Assembly: GCF_015709225.1 (NCBI RefSeq)
Contig: NZ_JADNRS010000053.1
Span: 62,001-126,000 of the forward strand
From: Acholeplasma laidlawii
GTDB taxonomy: Bacteria; Bacillota_I; Bacilli_A; Acholeplasmatales; Acholeplasmataceae
Direction: 5' to 3'
Length of the DNA stretch: 64,000 nt
Below the pieces are notes generated by a model, which ran no database searches, was not told the origin of the DNA, and saw nothing but the letters and a program-made list of their open reading frames with translations. This document shows positions 27,210 through 36,323 of the stretch, in pieces; the stretch's first letter is position 1; each line of letters begins with the position of its first letter. A program made the position numbers and the translations under genes.

Positions 27210-28910
27210 ATGAAAAACTATTTATTAGACGAAACATCCTTTATATTACAATTTAACAGAATCCCGTGTAATTCAGAATCAGATATCTTAAGTTCAAGAC
27301 CATTTCAACTCGTCTTAAGACGTTATCTACAACACACTAAGAAATTAGAAAATCCAGATTTTAAATGGATATTAAAAATCAAACAAAGTGATTTAATATC
27401 CATTTATAAAGCACTACTTGTTTGGCCTTATGAAGAAGTGGTACAAAGATTAGATGCTTTAAGTCATAGACTCAATAGATACCACTTCTTCTTATTTACA
27501 GAAGAGTTTTATAACTACTGGAGAAAGTTTGAACGTTATGGCTTTTTATCTAGAACAAGATTTGATGATGATAAGTCGATGAATAAACGTTTAATTAATA
27601 TAACAGAAAGTTTTTCTAATTTAGTGCTTAATTTATATCGTACAGTGACTGAAAAAATATTAGATAGAAATTACCACTTACTTCGCCAATTACCTGCTGG
27701 TACACAAGCGAATCTTTCCTTAGTATCTAACCCATGGACTTATGATGCACCATATACAAAGTTAACTGATAATAGATTTGTTACTGGTATTGTAATTACA
27801 CCACCTTTAATGATTTATTCTAAATCCAATACAAGAACAGGCATTTTTAAAGAAGTCTTTAATAACCCCTTAAAAGATATTGACCTACACAAGAATGATT
27901 ATGTAGTAGTTGCTATTAAAGTAGGACCTTTCTTAACTTACGCATATATTCATAACAAGTTTATGAAATATGCAGTAACCTTAGGTTCTTTATTTGAAAT
28001 GGTCTCATTTGAGGCATATAAAGATAAAAAACCTGATCTAATTTATGTATATGGTATACATGAGTCTAATTACGATGGTACATATTACCACGATAAAGAA
28101 AATGACATCTATGCTGGTTTTGTAAGTATTGATGATAAAAATGACTATTTTGGCTATGTAAAGAAAATGTTATTAACACTACATAACGTTAAAATGATCC
28201 ATGAAAAGAAATTACCAATTCATGGTGCTATGTTTAGATTACAACTTAAAGGTGGTCAAACAAAACATGTAGTCATTATTGGTGATAGTGGTGCTGGTAA
28301 ATCAGAAACAATTGAATCCTTACGTGTAGTAGGAGAGGGTAAAGTCACTTCTATTGAAATCATTTATGATGACATGGGTACCTTTGATATTAAAGATGGT
28401 AAGATAGTAAGCTATGGTACTGAAATTGGGGCATTTGTCAGACTAGATGACCTAGACCAAGGCTATGCTTACAAACAAATTGATAGAGCGGTATTTTTAA
28501 ACCCTAATAAGACAAATGCCAGAGTCGTACTTCCTGCTGCTGATTATGAATTTGTAATGAAGGAGCATAAAGTAGATTTACTACTTTATGCAAATAACTA
28601 TGATGAAACAAAATCTGGTTTAGAAATATTTGATGCATCAGATGATGCTGCTAAAGTGTTTGAAGAAGGAAAGAGAAAAGCTAAGGGTACTACAAGTGAA
28701 GTTGGTATGACTTCTACTTACTTTGCTAATCCATTTGGACCTGTACAACATGAAGATCTGACAAAAGAATTAATCTCTACTTACTTTAATAAGTTAAAAG
28801 ACAACAATATCCCAGTAGGTGTAATTTATACTAAGTTAGCACTTGATGGTTATGAACAAAAAGGGCCACAAGAAGCGGCTTTAAAACTATTAGAATACTT
28901 AATTAAGTAA
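27210..28910 (+). CDS. PEPCK/HPr-kinase-fold P-loop protein
   Basis: A 566-residue protein. The C-terminal half carries the P-loop IIGDSGAGKSETIESL at about 356-371, the acidic pair IIYDDMGTF at about 385-393, and KTNARVVLP, as in PEP carboxykinase and HPr kinase folds. The N-terminal about 250 residues do not resemble classical PEPCK. Similar proteins are often labelled phosphoenolpyruvate carboxykinase, but the PEPCK oxaloacetate-binding and kinase-2 motifs are not recognisable. The activity should be treated as unknown. SD GGAGGT is 8 nt before the ATG. It is monocistronic. Confidence 0.7.
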   Translation: MKNYLLDETSFILQFNRIPCNSESDILSSRPFQLVLRRYLQHTKKLENPDFKWILKIKQSDLISIYKALLVWPYEEVVQRLDALSHRLNRYHFFLFTEEFYNYWRKFERYGFLSRTRFDDDKSMNKRLINITESFSNLVLNLYRTVTEKILDRNYHLLRQLPAGTQANLSLVSNPWTYDAPYTKLTDNRFVTGIVITPPLMIYSKSNTRTGIFKEVFNNPLKDIDLHKNDYVVVAIKVGPFLTYAYIHNKFMKYAVTLGSLFEMVSFEAYKDKKPDLIYVYGIHESNYDGTYYHDKENDIYAGFVSIDDKNDYFGYVKKMLLTLHNVKMIHEKKLPIHGAMFRLQLKGGQTKHVVIIGDSGAGKSETIESLRVVGEGKVTSIEIIYDDMGTFDIKDGKIVSYGTEIGAFVRLDDLDQGYAYKQIDRAVFLNPNKTNARVVLPAADYEFVMKEHKVDLLLYANNYDETKSGLEIFDASDDAAKVFEEGKRKAKGTTSEVGMTSTYFANPFGPVQHEDLTKELISTYFNKLKDNNIPVGVIYTKLALDGYEQKGPQEAALKLLEYLIK

Positions 28911-28921
28911 CTTAAATAAAG

Positions 28922-28959
28922 AAAATGGAAATCGCTATTTTAGACGATTTCCATTTTTA
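28922..28959. terminator. Bidirectional terminator between convergent genes
   Basis: A 13-bp stem (AAAATGGAAATCG with its complement) with a 10-nt loop, shared by the PEPCK-like gene and nox. Confidence 0.88.
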
Positions 28960-28965
28960 TTTAAC

Positions 28966-30303
28966 TTAGTTTTTATTGATTGCAGCGAGTGCAGCTGTAT
29001 TTAGTAGGTTCCAGGGTTTACTGTAATGTGGTTGGAAGAAAAAGTCAGCAAATGCTAGTTGCTCGATTGTCATCTTGTTTTGGATTGCTAAACTTAAGAT
29101 GTTCATTTGTGCAGTTAAATCATACTTAGATAAGATTTGACCACCAAGTAAACGTTTAGTATGTTTTTCATAGACTAACTTTAATAATACATCATCATAA
29201 CTTGGCATAAACTCTGGTCTATTATGATCATGGATAGTAATTGTTTCATATTCAATACCTGCTTGTTCTGCTACCCCTTCAGTTAAACCGGTGGATGAAA
29301 TATTTAAATCATATATTTTAATACCAGATGTACCTTGTGTACCTACATAAGGTACATGTTGGTCTTTAATATTTAAACCAACAAGTGTGCCCATGCGTAC
29401 TGCATTCGTAGCTAGTGGTATATATCTAACTTCATCTGTTGGATTATAGATAATGTTTGCATTATCTCCACATGCAAACACATCAGGGTTTGATGTTTGC
29501 ATATATTCATTCGTAATTAAAGCACCATTTGGCGTGGTTTCTAGTATACCTTTGTATAAAGTGTCATTTGGTCTAAAACCAATGCACATAATAACTAAAT
29601 CTGTTTCATATGTAGCTTTATTAGTTTTAATGTGTGTTACTAAATCATTTGATGTTATAAAACTATCTACTTTTTCACCTAATGCTAATTTAACGCCATT
29701 ATCAGTAAATGCTTTTTGTGCATGATTAGTAAACTCTTCATCTAAGTATTTAGGCATAATACGTTCTTCACCATCAATTAAGACTACTTCTTTACCTAAG
29801 AGTTCAAATGCTTCAGCAAGCTCAACACCAATATAACCTGCACCAACTACTACAATTTTTTGAGCGTGTTTAGCTTGATCAATGATTTCATTTGCTTGAT
29901 TAAAGTTTTTAGATAGTAATACGTTACTTGAACTAATACCAGGGATTCTTGGGATAATAGGCCATGATCCTGTGGATAATACTAACTTATCAAATGAATC
30001 TACTGAGATTTCATTTGTAGTTAGATTTTTAACTGTTACAGTCTTTTTATCATAATCAATTGCTTCTACATTATATTCCATAAAGACATTAGCACCTAAT
30101 TGTCTTAGTTCTTCTGGACTTGAATAAAATAATCCATTCACATCTTTTACAATACCACCAACATAAAGGGCGATACCACATGATAAGAAGGACACATTAT
30201 CATTTCTTTCATATACATTTACTTCAATATCTTTGTTATTATTTAACATTGATTTTACTGCTGCTGTACCTGCGTGTGTACAACCTATAACAACAACTTT
30301 CAT
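28966..30303 (-). CDS. nox: NADH oxidase / CoA-disulfide reductase family
   Basis: Flavoenzyme of 445 residues. The FAD site is VVVIGCTHAGTAAVKS, the redox-active Cys42 lies in SFLSCGIALYVGG, the NAD site is IVVVGAGYIGVELAEAF, and the second FAD motif is FACGDNANI. The C-terminal PHYSKPWNLLNTAALAA matches water-forming NADH oxidases. It regenerates NAD+ in fermentative cells. SD AGAGGT precedes the ATG. A cre-like site lies upstream, suggesting carbon-catabolite control. Confidence 0.9.
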   Translation of the reverse strand: MKVVVIGCTHAGTAAVKSMLNNNKDIEVNVYERNDNVSFLSCGIALYVGGIVKDVNGLFYSSPEELRQLGANVFMEYNVEAIDYDKKTVTVKNLTTNEISVDSFDKLVLSTGSWPIIPRIPGISSSNVLLSKNFNQANEIIDQAKHAQKIVVVGAGYIGVELAEAFELLGKEVVLIDGEERIMPKYLDEEFTNHAQKAFTDNGVKLALGEKVDSFITSNDLVTHIKTNKATYETDLVIMCIGFRPNDTLYKGILETTPNGALITNEYMQTSNPDVFACGDNANIIYNPTDEVRYIPLATNAVRMGTLVGLNIKDQHVPYVGTQGTSGIKIYDLNISSTGLTEGVAEQAGIEYETITIHDHNRPEFMPSYDDVLLKLVYEKHTKRLLGGQILSKYDLTAQMNILSLAIQNKMTIEQLAFADFFFQPHYSKPWNLLNTAALAAINKN

Positions 30304-30360
30304 CGATATTACCTCTGACTTTCTTATTTTGAACTTTGTTATCTCGCTTAAGACAATTGA

Positions 30361-30413
30361 ATTATAGGCCGTATATAAAATGTGTGGGATTTATTGCTTA
30401 TGAAAACGTTTCA
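30361..30413 (-). promoter_or_regulatory. nox promoter with cre-like site
   Basis: The - strand has TATAAT (30361-30366), 57 bp before the nox ATG. The palindrome TGAAAACGTTTCA (30401-30413) matches the CcpA cre consensus and is centred about 50 bp upstream of the expected start site, a position used for CcpA activation in Firmicutes. No ccpA is in the window. Confidence 0.6.
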
Positions 30414-30503
30414 CATAATTTAATTGTGGTGGTTTTGCGAGAATCTTGCCTTGTGGAGCATTTTACTTTATTTATGACTTAATATTGTCCAAAAGATATA
30501 ATA

Positions 30504-30531
30504 AAAGATGCATCAAAATCGATGCATCTTT
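30504..30531 (-). terminator. Terminator after the small ORF
   Basis: AAAGATGCATC/GATGCATCTTT, an 11-bp stem with a 6-nt loop. The - strand continues TTTTATTATA. It lies 41 bp past the stop of the 22-codon ORF. Confidence 0.8.
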
Positions 30532-30572
30532 ACTACAAGTTTATGACTTAAATTTTATCCTTAAATAATCTA

Positions 30573-30641
30573 TTAATATTTACTAATGGAAGTACGTATG
30601 GGGTAATATTTGTTAAATTTTACTTCTGTCGTGTTTTCCAT
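30573..30641 (-). CDS. Candidate 22-residue small protein
   Basis: ATG at 30641 with SD GGAGGG (30646-30651) 4 nt upstream, a TATAAT at 30660-30665 and a terminator downstream. Together these form a complete small transcription unit. The peptide starts MENTTEVKFNKYYPIR. It is too short for family assignment and could instead be a small RNA with a chance ORF. Confidence 0.4.
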   Translation of the reverse strand: MENTTEVKFNKYYPIRTSISKY

Positions 30642-30702
30642 AAGTCCCTCCTTCATCTTCTATTATAGTCAGATAATTATTTATAAACCTAGATTTATAT
30701 TA

Positions 30703-30846
30703 TTATAGGAAATTTGACTCACGATTACCTAATGGAGCTTGATAGTAGTCATTTACAGTTAGGGATTTAATCAAAGATTCTTGATCATCTTTTAGTTTAA
30801 ACTTTATAATGTTTCTTATGAATTTAGATATAAAATGATAATATCA
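30703..30846 (-). pseudogene. Open remnant after the alpha/beta hydrolase
   Basis: In another - strand frame, 47 codons without ATG read like protein (IRNIIKFKLKDDQESLIKSL, then TVNDYYQAPLGNRESNFL). They overlap the hydrolase stop. This may be the tail of a lost gene or of a frameshifted fusion. I do not recognise it. Confidence 0.3.
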
Positions 30847-31538
30847 ATAATCTGATTTTGTTGATCTATAGTTGTAATAGTTGCAGTACCATCACCTTTT
30901 TGATTACCATACCAACCAAACCCTGCGTGGTTACCACCATTGATTTCAGACACTTGATAATTTGAGTAATTAACTAGACTGTCATCGAATTTATCTTTAT
31001 TTATCACTTCATCATTTGATGCTTGTATAAGCAGTGTTGATGCTTTATCAATTTTAGTTGTTGTATAACTTGCTAGTAAAATTAAGTGATCCACTTTATC
31101 AGGATATTTTGATGTAATTAAACCACCAACTGTACCACCTAATGAATGACCTATAATAATATTAGGAAGTGTACTAGATAAGAATCTTGAAGCATAATTA
31201 GGCGTTAATATAGCTAAATGAAATAAGGCTTTAGATAACGTAACATTATATCCATCAAGAGCTAAGTTATATGCCAAGTATAAATAACTTTCTGTGTATA
31301 CCAATCCACCTGGGATAATGACAATTTGGCCTTTAGGATTGGTTACTTTCAACTTATAGCTATCATAATACTCATTCATCTCAACTGATGCTATATCAAG
31401 GGTTTCTATAGCATCATACATTTCATCTAGTGGTTTATATGCGTTAAAGGATACAACAGTTAATCCAATGACTATCACAGAAAAGATGATAGTCATAGTA
31501 ACAAGCGTTATTAATAATATTTTCTTTATTCTTCTCAT
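30816..31538 (-). CDS. Membrane-anchored alpha/beta hydrolase
   Basis: A 240-residue protein with one N-terminal transmembrane helix (about 7-29), so the catalytic domain is probably extracellular. The nucleophile elbow is NIIIGHSLGGTVGG, the acid is probably in ASNDEVI and the His in GGNHAGFGWYG. It resembles the alpha/beta hydrolase 5 family. SD AAAGGTGAT lies about 11 nt before the ATG and overlaps the end of a small upstream ORF, suggesting coupling. The substrate is unknown. Confidence 0.85.
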   Translation of the reverse strand: MRRIKKILLITLVTMTIIFSVIVIGLTVVSFNAYKPLDEMYDAIETLDIASVEMNEYYDSYKLKVTNPKGQIVIIPGGLVYTESYLYLAYNLALDGYNVTLSKALFHLAILTPNYASRFLSSTLPNIIIGHSLGGTVGGLITSKYPDKVDHLILLASYTTTKIDKASTLLIQASNDEVINKDKFDDSLVNYSNYQVSEINGGNHAGFGWYGNQKGDGTATITTIDQQNQIIDIIILYLNS

Positions 31539-31548
31539 AAGCTTATTA

Positions 31549-31689
31549 TCACCTTTTTAAAGTTACTAGTCTTGTAGCATACATTGCAATTGGGTATTTA
31601 TATGTATTCATGATTGGAGCATTCGAATCATATACTAGATGTTCCTTGCTAAACTTTTGATTCTTTTTTCTTTTTCTAAATAAAGTCAA
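31549..31689 (-). CDS. Candidate 46-residue small protein upstream of the hydrolase
   Basis: TTG start at 31689 with GAGGAA about 10 nt upstream. A -35-like TTGCTA and -10-like AATAAT with a 17-bp spacer lie before it. The peptide begins MTLFRKRKKNQKFSKEHLVY and is basic at the N-terminus. It ends TGA 10 bp before the hydrolase ATG, with the hydrolase SD overlapping its last codons. Composition and signals look genuine; the function is unknown. Confidence 0.5.
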   Translation of the reverse strand: MTLFRKRKKNQKFSKEHLVYDSNAPIMNTYKYPIAMYATRLVTLKR

Positions 31690-31743
31690 TTATCTGGTTT
31701 CCTCGAATTATTTAATATTTTTATCTGGTTAGCAAATAAAACA

Positions 31744-31805
31744 CCTCCAAAGTAATCAATAAATAGTAAGTATAATCTTATTACTAGGTGAAATTACTTT
31801 GGAGG
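31744..31805 (-). terminator. glmSMU terminator
   Basis: CCTCCAAAGTAAT (31744-31756) pairs with ATTACTTTGGAGG (31793-31805). An inner TAGTAAG/CTTATTA hairpin sits in the loop, and GTGTTTTATTT follows on the - strand. It lies 15 bp past the glmU stop. Confidence 0.85.
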
Positions 31806-31819
31806 ATATATTCTATTAT

Positions 31820-33199
31820 TTATTCTTTATTTTCTTTTGGTTTTATCAAGTATTTTGAGTAGTCTTCTTTAGTGACTTGACGGCTTCTTGCAATAGCAAA
31901 CCCGTTATTAGGAATGTCCTTAGTCACTGTTGAACCAGCTGCAATAAAGACATTGTCTCCAATTTTTATTGGTGCAATAAGGTTTGTATTGCATCCAATA
32001 AAGACATTGTCCCCTATTTCAGTTTTATGTTTTAACTTACCATCGTAGTTCACTGTAACAGAACCACAACCAAAGTTAACAGATTCACCAACGACTGAAT
32101 CACCAATGTAAGCTAGGTGACTTGCTTTGGTGTTGTGTCCTGTACTAGATTTTTTAACCTCTACGAAGTTACCGATTCTATTATGTGTACCAATATCAGC
32201 ATGATCTCTTAAGTGAGCAAATGGACCAACTGTTGTTCCTTCTCTAACGATACTATCATAAACAAGACTGTGTCTGACAACTACATGACTATCAATACGT
32301 GAGTTATGTATTTCTGTATTAGGTCCTACAATTGCTCCTGCTTTAATTACTGTCTCTCCAGTAATTGTAGTATTTGGGTTAATTGTAACACCTGGTTCAA
32401 TAATGACGTTATGTCCTATTGTAATGGTTTCTGGGTTAATCATTGATACCCCATTTAGCATATGATCTTTATTAATATATTCTCTTAAATACTTCTCAGC
32501 TTTGCTGATTGCATATAAGTCATTTACACCCATGGCTAAAGAGTTATTTTTGATCATATATGAACCTATCTTATAATCCTTTTTCATTAACTCTACCATA
32601 TCAGTGATATAGTACTCACCTTTAGCGTTGTTGTTATTTAAGTTTTTTAATAAAGAAAAGAACTTTTTGTTATTAACTATATAAATACCAGTATTGACTT
32701 CTTTAATTTCTTTTTCAAAGTCATTAGCATCTTTTTCTTCAACAATACGTTGAATGACACCTTGTTCATTACGCACAATACGTCCATAACCTTCTGGATC
32801 ATCATAATGGGCTGTAACGATTGTAAAATCATTACCATTGTCTTCATGAACAGCAAACATTCTATCAATAGATTTATACCAAATGAGTGGTACATCACCA
32901 GGCATAATAAAAGTATTACCATCTAGTTTAGATAGTACTGGTGCAGCCATCATGGCTGCATGGCCAGTACCTAGTTGTTCTTCTTGATAGACATACTTAG
33001 CACGGTCTTTAACAATACCTTCTACCACTTCTCTTTTATATCCTAATACAAGGTATATTTCTTCTACACTTGATTTTTCGATATTTTCTACAATATACTC
33101 AATCATTGGTTTTCTTAGTATTGGAAAAGCAACTTTAGGTATATCCGATTTCATACGAGTGCCTTTACCGGCAGCAAGTACTAAAGCATAATTTTTCAT
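31820..33199 (-). CDS. glmU: Bifunctional GlmU (uridylyltransferase / acetyltransferase)
   Basis: Makes UDP-GlcNAc from GlcN-1-P by acetylation and uridylylation, 459 residues. The N-terminal pyrophosphorylase has LVLAAGKGTRMKSDIPK, then EEQLGTGHAAM and MPGDVPL. The C-terminal left-handed beta helix has many hexapeptide repeats and the acetyltransferase segment HLAYIGDSVVGESVNFGCG. It overlaps glmM by ATGA. In a wall-less cell the product probably feeds the surface polysaccharide encoded next door. Confidence 0.97.
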   Translation of the reverse strand: MKNYALVLAAGKGTRMKSDIPKVAFPILRKPMIEYIVENIEKSSVEEIYLVLGYKREVVEGIVKDRAKYVYQEEQLGTGHAAMMAAPVLSKLDGNTFIMPGDVPLIWYKSIDRMFAVHEDNGNDFTIVTAHYDDPEGYGRIVRNEQGVIQRIVEEKDANDFEKEIKEVNTGIYIVNNKKFFSLLKNLNNNNAKGEYYITDMVELMKKDYKIGSYMIKNNSLAMGVNDLYAISKAEKYLREYINKDHMLNGVSMINPETITIGHNVIIEPGVTINPNTTITGETVIKAGAIVGPNTEIHNSRIDSHVVVRHSLVYDSIVREGTTVGPFAHLRDHADIGTHNRIGNFVEVKKSSTGHNTKASHLAYIGDSVVGESVNFGCGSVTVNYDGKLKHKTEIGDNVFIGCNTNLIAPIKIGDNVFIAAGSTVTKDIPNNGFAIARSRQVTKEDYSKYLIKPKENKE

Positions 33200-34512
33200 T
33201 TATTTAAACTCCCCAGATTTTGTATCTTAGTAACAAGTAGTTCCATGTACTTATCAAGTTCTAAGATATCTTGACAACTTATTGTAACACGAACTAAGGG
33301 TTCTGTGCCACTAGGACGTACTAATAATAAAGAATCTTCTGGTAGATTTCTTCTAACTTCTTCTACTAATTTAATCATTTCGGGATGTTTAAGTACTTCT
33401 TTGTTAACATTTTTGATGTTGACCATTTTTTGAGGATACATTTCTACTTCTTTTGTATAATCTTTTAGTGATGTTTTATGTTCTTCTAAAATCTTTAGGA
33501 TATAAACACCTGCGAATAACCCATCACCTGAAGGTAGCAGGTCATTTATAATGATATGTCCTGAATTTTCTCCACCTATGCTTAAATCGTGATTCATAAT
33601 TTCTTCAGATACATATTTATCTCCTACTGGAGTTTGAAGTACTTTGATACCTAGAGACTTAAATGCTTTAAGCATACCAGGATTACTCATTTGAGTTAAG
33701 ACTACTGTATCTTTTTTTAGTTTTCCTTTAGATTTTAAATACTTAGCTATGATGTAGACTATATAGTCTCCATCATAGGTAATTCCATCTTTATCTATGA
33801 CTAGTATACGATCTCCATCACCATCAAAAGATAGTCCAATATCTGACCCATTATTTTTAACAGCATTTGTAATAGCATCTAAATGAGTTGATCCAACATT
33901 TAGGTTAATATTTAAGCCATCTGGTGTATTGCCTATTTGATAGGTGTGTGATGCAAAAGATTCTATTACTTTTTTAGAAATAAGATAGTTAGCACCATTT
34001 GCAGAATCATAAGTAATTTTCAAGGATGTTTTAGGTACTTGTAAGTCCTCATAAACCTTCAAGTAGATGTCTTCTACATCATGAGTAATTTCAATTGCAC
34101 CCAGTTTAGATGAAGATAAAACCTCATTATCATCAATATAGGTCTCTAAATTAAGTTCTTCTTCATCAAGCATCTTATATCCTGATTTGATGACCTTAAT
34201 CCCATTATCAGTATATGGATTATGAGATGCAGTGATCATAACTCCTATGATGTCTTTCACTTTAGAGTAATAAGCAACCATAGGTGTTGAAACAACACCT
34301 GCTATTTTTACATTTACTCCAGCTAGTGCTGCACCATATGCAACACCATATGCAAGCATGTTTGAAGATAGTCTAGTATCTTGACCAATGATGATTTCAC
34401 TAGGACTAAACTTTTTAGCGATGGCTTGACCTAATTTAAATGCTAGTTTTGAATTTAATTTTTCAAATGCTGTACCTCTAATGCCATCGGTTCCAAAATA
34501 TTTTTTGTTCAT
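33196..34512 (-). CDS. glmM: Phosphoglucosamine mutase
   Basis: Converts GlcN-6-P to GlcN-1-P, 438 residues. It has KYFGTDGIRGTA at the start, the phosphoserine loop TASHNP at about 94-99, the metal loop SFDGDGDR at about 230 and the sugar/phosphate motifs GGENSGH and VRPSGTEPLVRV. SD AGGGGAA precedes the ATG. It lies between the interrupted glmS (10 bp) and glmU (4-bp overlap). Confidence 0.96.
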   Translation of the reverse strand: MNKKYFGTDGIRGTAFEKLNSKLAFKLGQAIAKKFSPSEIIIGQDTRLSSNMLAYGVAYGAALAGVNVKIAGVVSTPMVAYYSKVKDIIGVMITASHNPYTDNGIKVIKSGYKMLDEEELNLETYIDDNEVLSSSKLGAIEITHDVEDIYLKVYEDLQVPKTSLKITYDSANGANYLISKKVIESFASHTYQIGNTPDGLNINLNVGSTHLDAITNAVKNNGSDIGLSFDGDGDRILVIDKDGITYDGDYIVYIIAKYLKSKGKLKKDTVVLTQMSNPGMLKAFKSLGIKVLQTPVGDKYVSEEIMNHDLSIGGENSGHIIINDLLPSGDGLFAGVYILKILEEHKTSLKDYTKEVEMYPQKMVNIKNVNKEVLKHPEMIKLVEEVRRNLPEDSLLLVRPSGTEPLVRVTISCQDILELDKYMELLVTKIQNLGSLNK

Positions 34513-34522
34513 ATAAATTCCC

Positions 34523-35242
34523 CTATTCTATAGTAACACTCTTTGCGAGATTTCTTGGTTTATCAATATCATATCCTAATTCATAAGCTGCATAATATGC
34601 TATAAGTTGTGCGGGTAATATGGTTAGAATCGGTGTTAAAAGTGGATGTACATCTTCTAAGATAATATCATCCCCTTTACTTTTGAGAGATTCTAATGTA
34701 ATAACGATAGGTATAGCGCCTCTAGACACTGTTTCTTCTAAATTACTTCTTGTATTCAAAATAATCGATTCATGAGATATTATAGCAATAACAGGGGTTT
34801 TATCCTCTATTAATGCGATTGTTCCATGTTTTAGTTCACCTGCAGCTAAACCTTCTGTATGGATATATGATATCTCTTTCAGTTTTAATGCAGCCTCTAA
34901 TGATGTTGCATAATCCATGCCTCTACCAATGTAGAGGGCATGTTTCGTGTTTATATATTTTACCACTAAATCCCTGATATGGCTATCACTTAATAGGAAA
35001 TTTTCCATTGCTTGTGCGGTTTTTGATAGTTCATATTGTATATCAATTGTTTTATCTGATAAAGCATATGCAAGTATAAATAACATCGCAATTTGAGCAA
35101 CATATGCTTTTGTGGATGCAACAGCAATCTCAGGACCAGCAAAAATCTCTAAGGCATAAAGAGACTCTCTTGCAAGTGTAGATGTAATAACGTTAGTTAT
35201 GGTTAATGTTTTATAATCTTGTTTTTTAGTTTTGTTAAGCAT
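34523..35242 (-). CDS. glmS: GlmS C-terminal part (sugar isomerase domains, after frameshift)
   Basis: Encodes the second half of glucosamine-6-phosphate synthase: the remaining SIS domains with AGPEIAVASTKAYVAQ, LEAALKLKEISYIHTEG, GELKHGTIALI and the C-terminal DKPRNLAKSVTIE. It is in the -1 frame relative to the N-terminal part, and the two overlap by 40 bp. The apparent start codon at 35242 is not at a real domain border. One extra A in the A6 run at 35222-35227, or a -1 shift there, would restore one protein of about 590 residues. Confidence 0.9.
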   Translation of the reverse strand: MLNKTKKQDYKTLTITNVITSTLARESLYALEIFAGPEIAVASTKAYVAQIAMLFILAYALSDKTIDIQYELSKTAQAMENFLLSDSHIRDLVVKYINTKHALYIGRGMDYATSLEAALKLKEISYIHTEGLAAGELKHGTIALIEDKTPVIAIISHESIILNTRSNLEETVSRGAIPIVITLESLKSKGDDIILEDVHPLLTPILTILPAQLIAYYAAYELGYDIDKPRNLAKSVTIE

Positions 35243-36303
35243 GTTCTTAAATCAGCTATTTCACCACTTTGTGATATCAGTATGAAAAAAGCATTTGGAT
35301 CAATAAGTGGTGTGTTATAAGCAAACTCAGATGCAATATGTGCCTCAACTGGTTTTTTAATTAAGTCTTCAATTATTTTCTTGCCAACAATACCTGCATG
35401 CATGGATGTTCCAGCTGCTAGTATATAAATACGACTGGATTTCTTTAAATCATTTAAAAGAGATTGATTGATATTTATTGAAGAGTCATGAATATATTTC
35501 TTCATGATTCTTCTAATCACAGTAGGTTGTTCATGAATTTCTTTCAACATAAAATGTTCAAAGATTCCTTTTTCAGAAGATTTAATATCAAAGTTGAATT
35601 CATCGAATTGAACTTGAAGTTCATTTAAATCATAATCGTATAATTTGACGGAATCTTTCTTACTAACAACAAATGTTTTATCAGCTAAAACATGATATGT
35701 TTTAGCATATCCAGCGAGTGCTAATATGTCTGATGTAATAGTAACTCCTTCTTCATCTTTCCCTATAATCAAAGGTGGTTTATTCTTAGCAGCATAGATA
35801 GTATTTGGATCTTTGTTATCAATACTAAGTAAAGCGTAAGACCCTTGAAGTAAATTTAATGTAGAAACAATAGATTTTTCAACATCCATGATGGTTGAAA
35901 AACTATCAATCAAGTGAGCAATAACTTCTGTATCTGTTTCACTGATAAAGATGTGATTTTTTAAGTATTGATTTTTTAATTGTTTAAAATTTTCAATTAC
36001 TCCATTGTGGACAATAATAAAACGACCTGAACTGGACTGGTGAGGGTGTGCATTAACTGCATTTACTTTTCCATGGGTTGCCCATCTTGTATGTCCTATA
36101 CCAATGTTAGAAAGTATGTTGTGCGTTGTTTTAGATAGTGTTGAAACCCTACCGATATCCTTATAAATGTTAAAAAGATTTGAGGATAAATTATATAATG
36201 TGATTCCTGCAGAATCATATCCACGGTACTCTAATTTCTTCAATCCTTCAATGATGATATTTCTAGCATTTGATGATCCTATATAACCTACAATTCCACA
36301 CAT
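35203..36303 (-). CDS. glmS: GlmS N-terminal part (glutaminase plus first SIS domain)
   Basis: First half of glucosamine-6-phosphate synthase. It has catalytic Cys2 (MCGIVGYIGS), RGYDSAGI, GHTRWATHGKVNAVNAHPH, HNGVIENF and the first SIS domain up to FFILISQSGEIADL. It then runs out of frame after the heptamer A AAA AAC (35221-35227) and stops 13 codons downstream. SD AGGAGG precedes the ATG. As the first committed enzyme for UDP-GlcNAc it should matter for the operon. Sequencing error, mutation or recoding are all possible. Confidence 0.92.
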   Translation of the reverse strand: MCGIVGYIGSSNARNIIIEGLKKLEYRGYDSAGITLYNLSSNLFNIYKDIGRVSTLSKTTHNILSNIGIGHTRWATHGKVNAVNAHPHQSSSGRFIIVHNGVIENFKQLKNQYLKNHIFISETDTEVIAHLIDSFSTIMDVEKSIVSTLNLLQGSYALLSIDNKDPNTIYAAKNKPPLIIGKDEEGVTITSDILALAGYAKTYHVLADKTFVVSKKDSVKLYDYDLNELQVQFDEFNFDIKSSEKGIFEHFMLKEIHEQPTVIRRIMKKYIHDSSININQSLLNDLKKSSRIYILAAGTSMHAGIVGKKIIEDLIKKPVEAHIASEFAYNTPLIDPNAFFILISQSGEIADLRTCLTKLKNKIIKH

Positions 36304-36323
36304 GATTGATTCCTCCTAAAGAA

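Noticed and set aside
31620-31650. tRNA-like ATTCGAATC
   Set aside because: No acceptor or anticodon stems can be formed around it, and it lies inside the 46-codon ORF.
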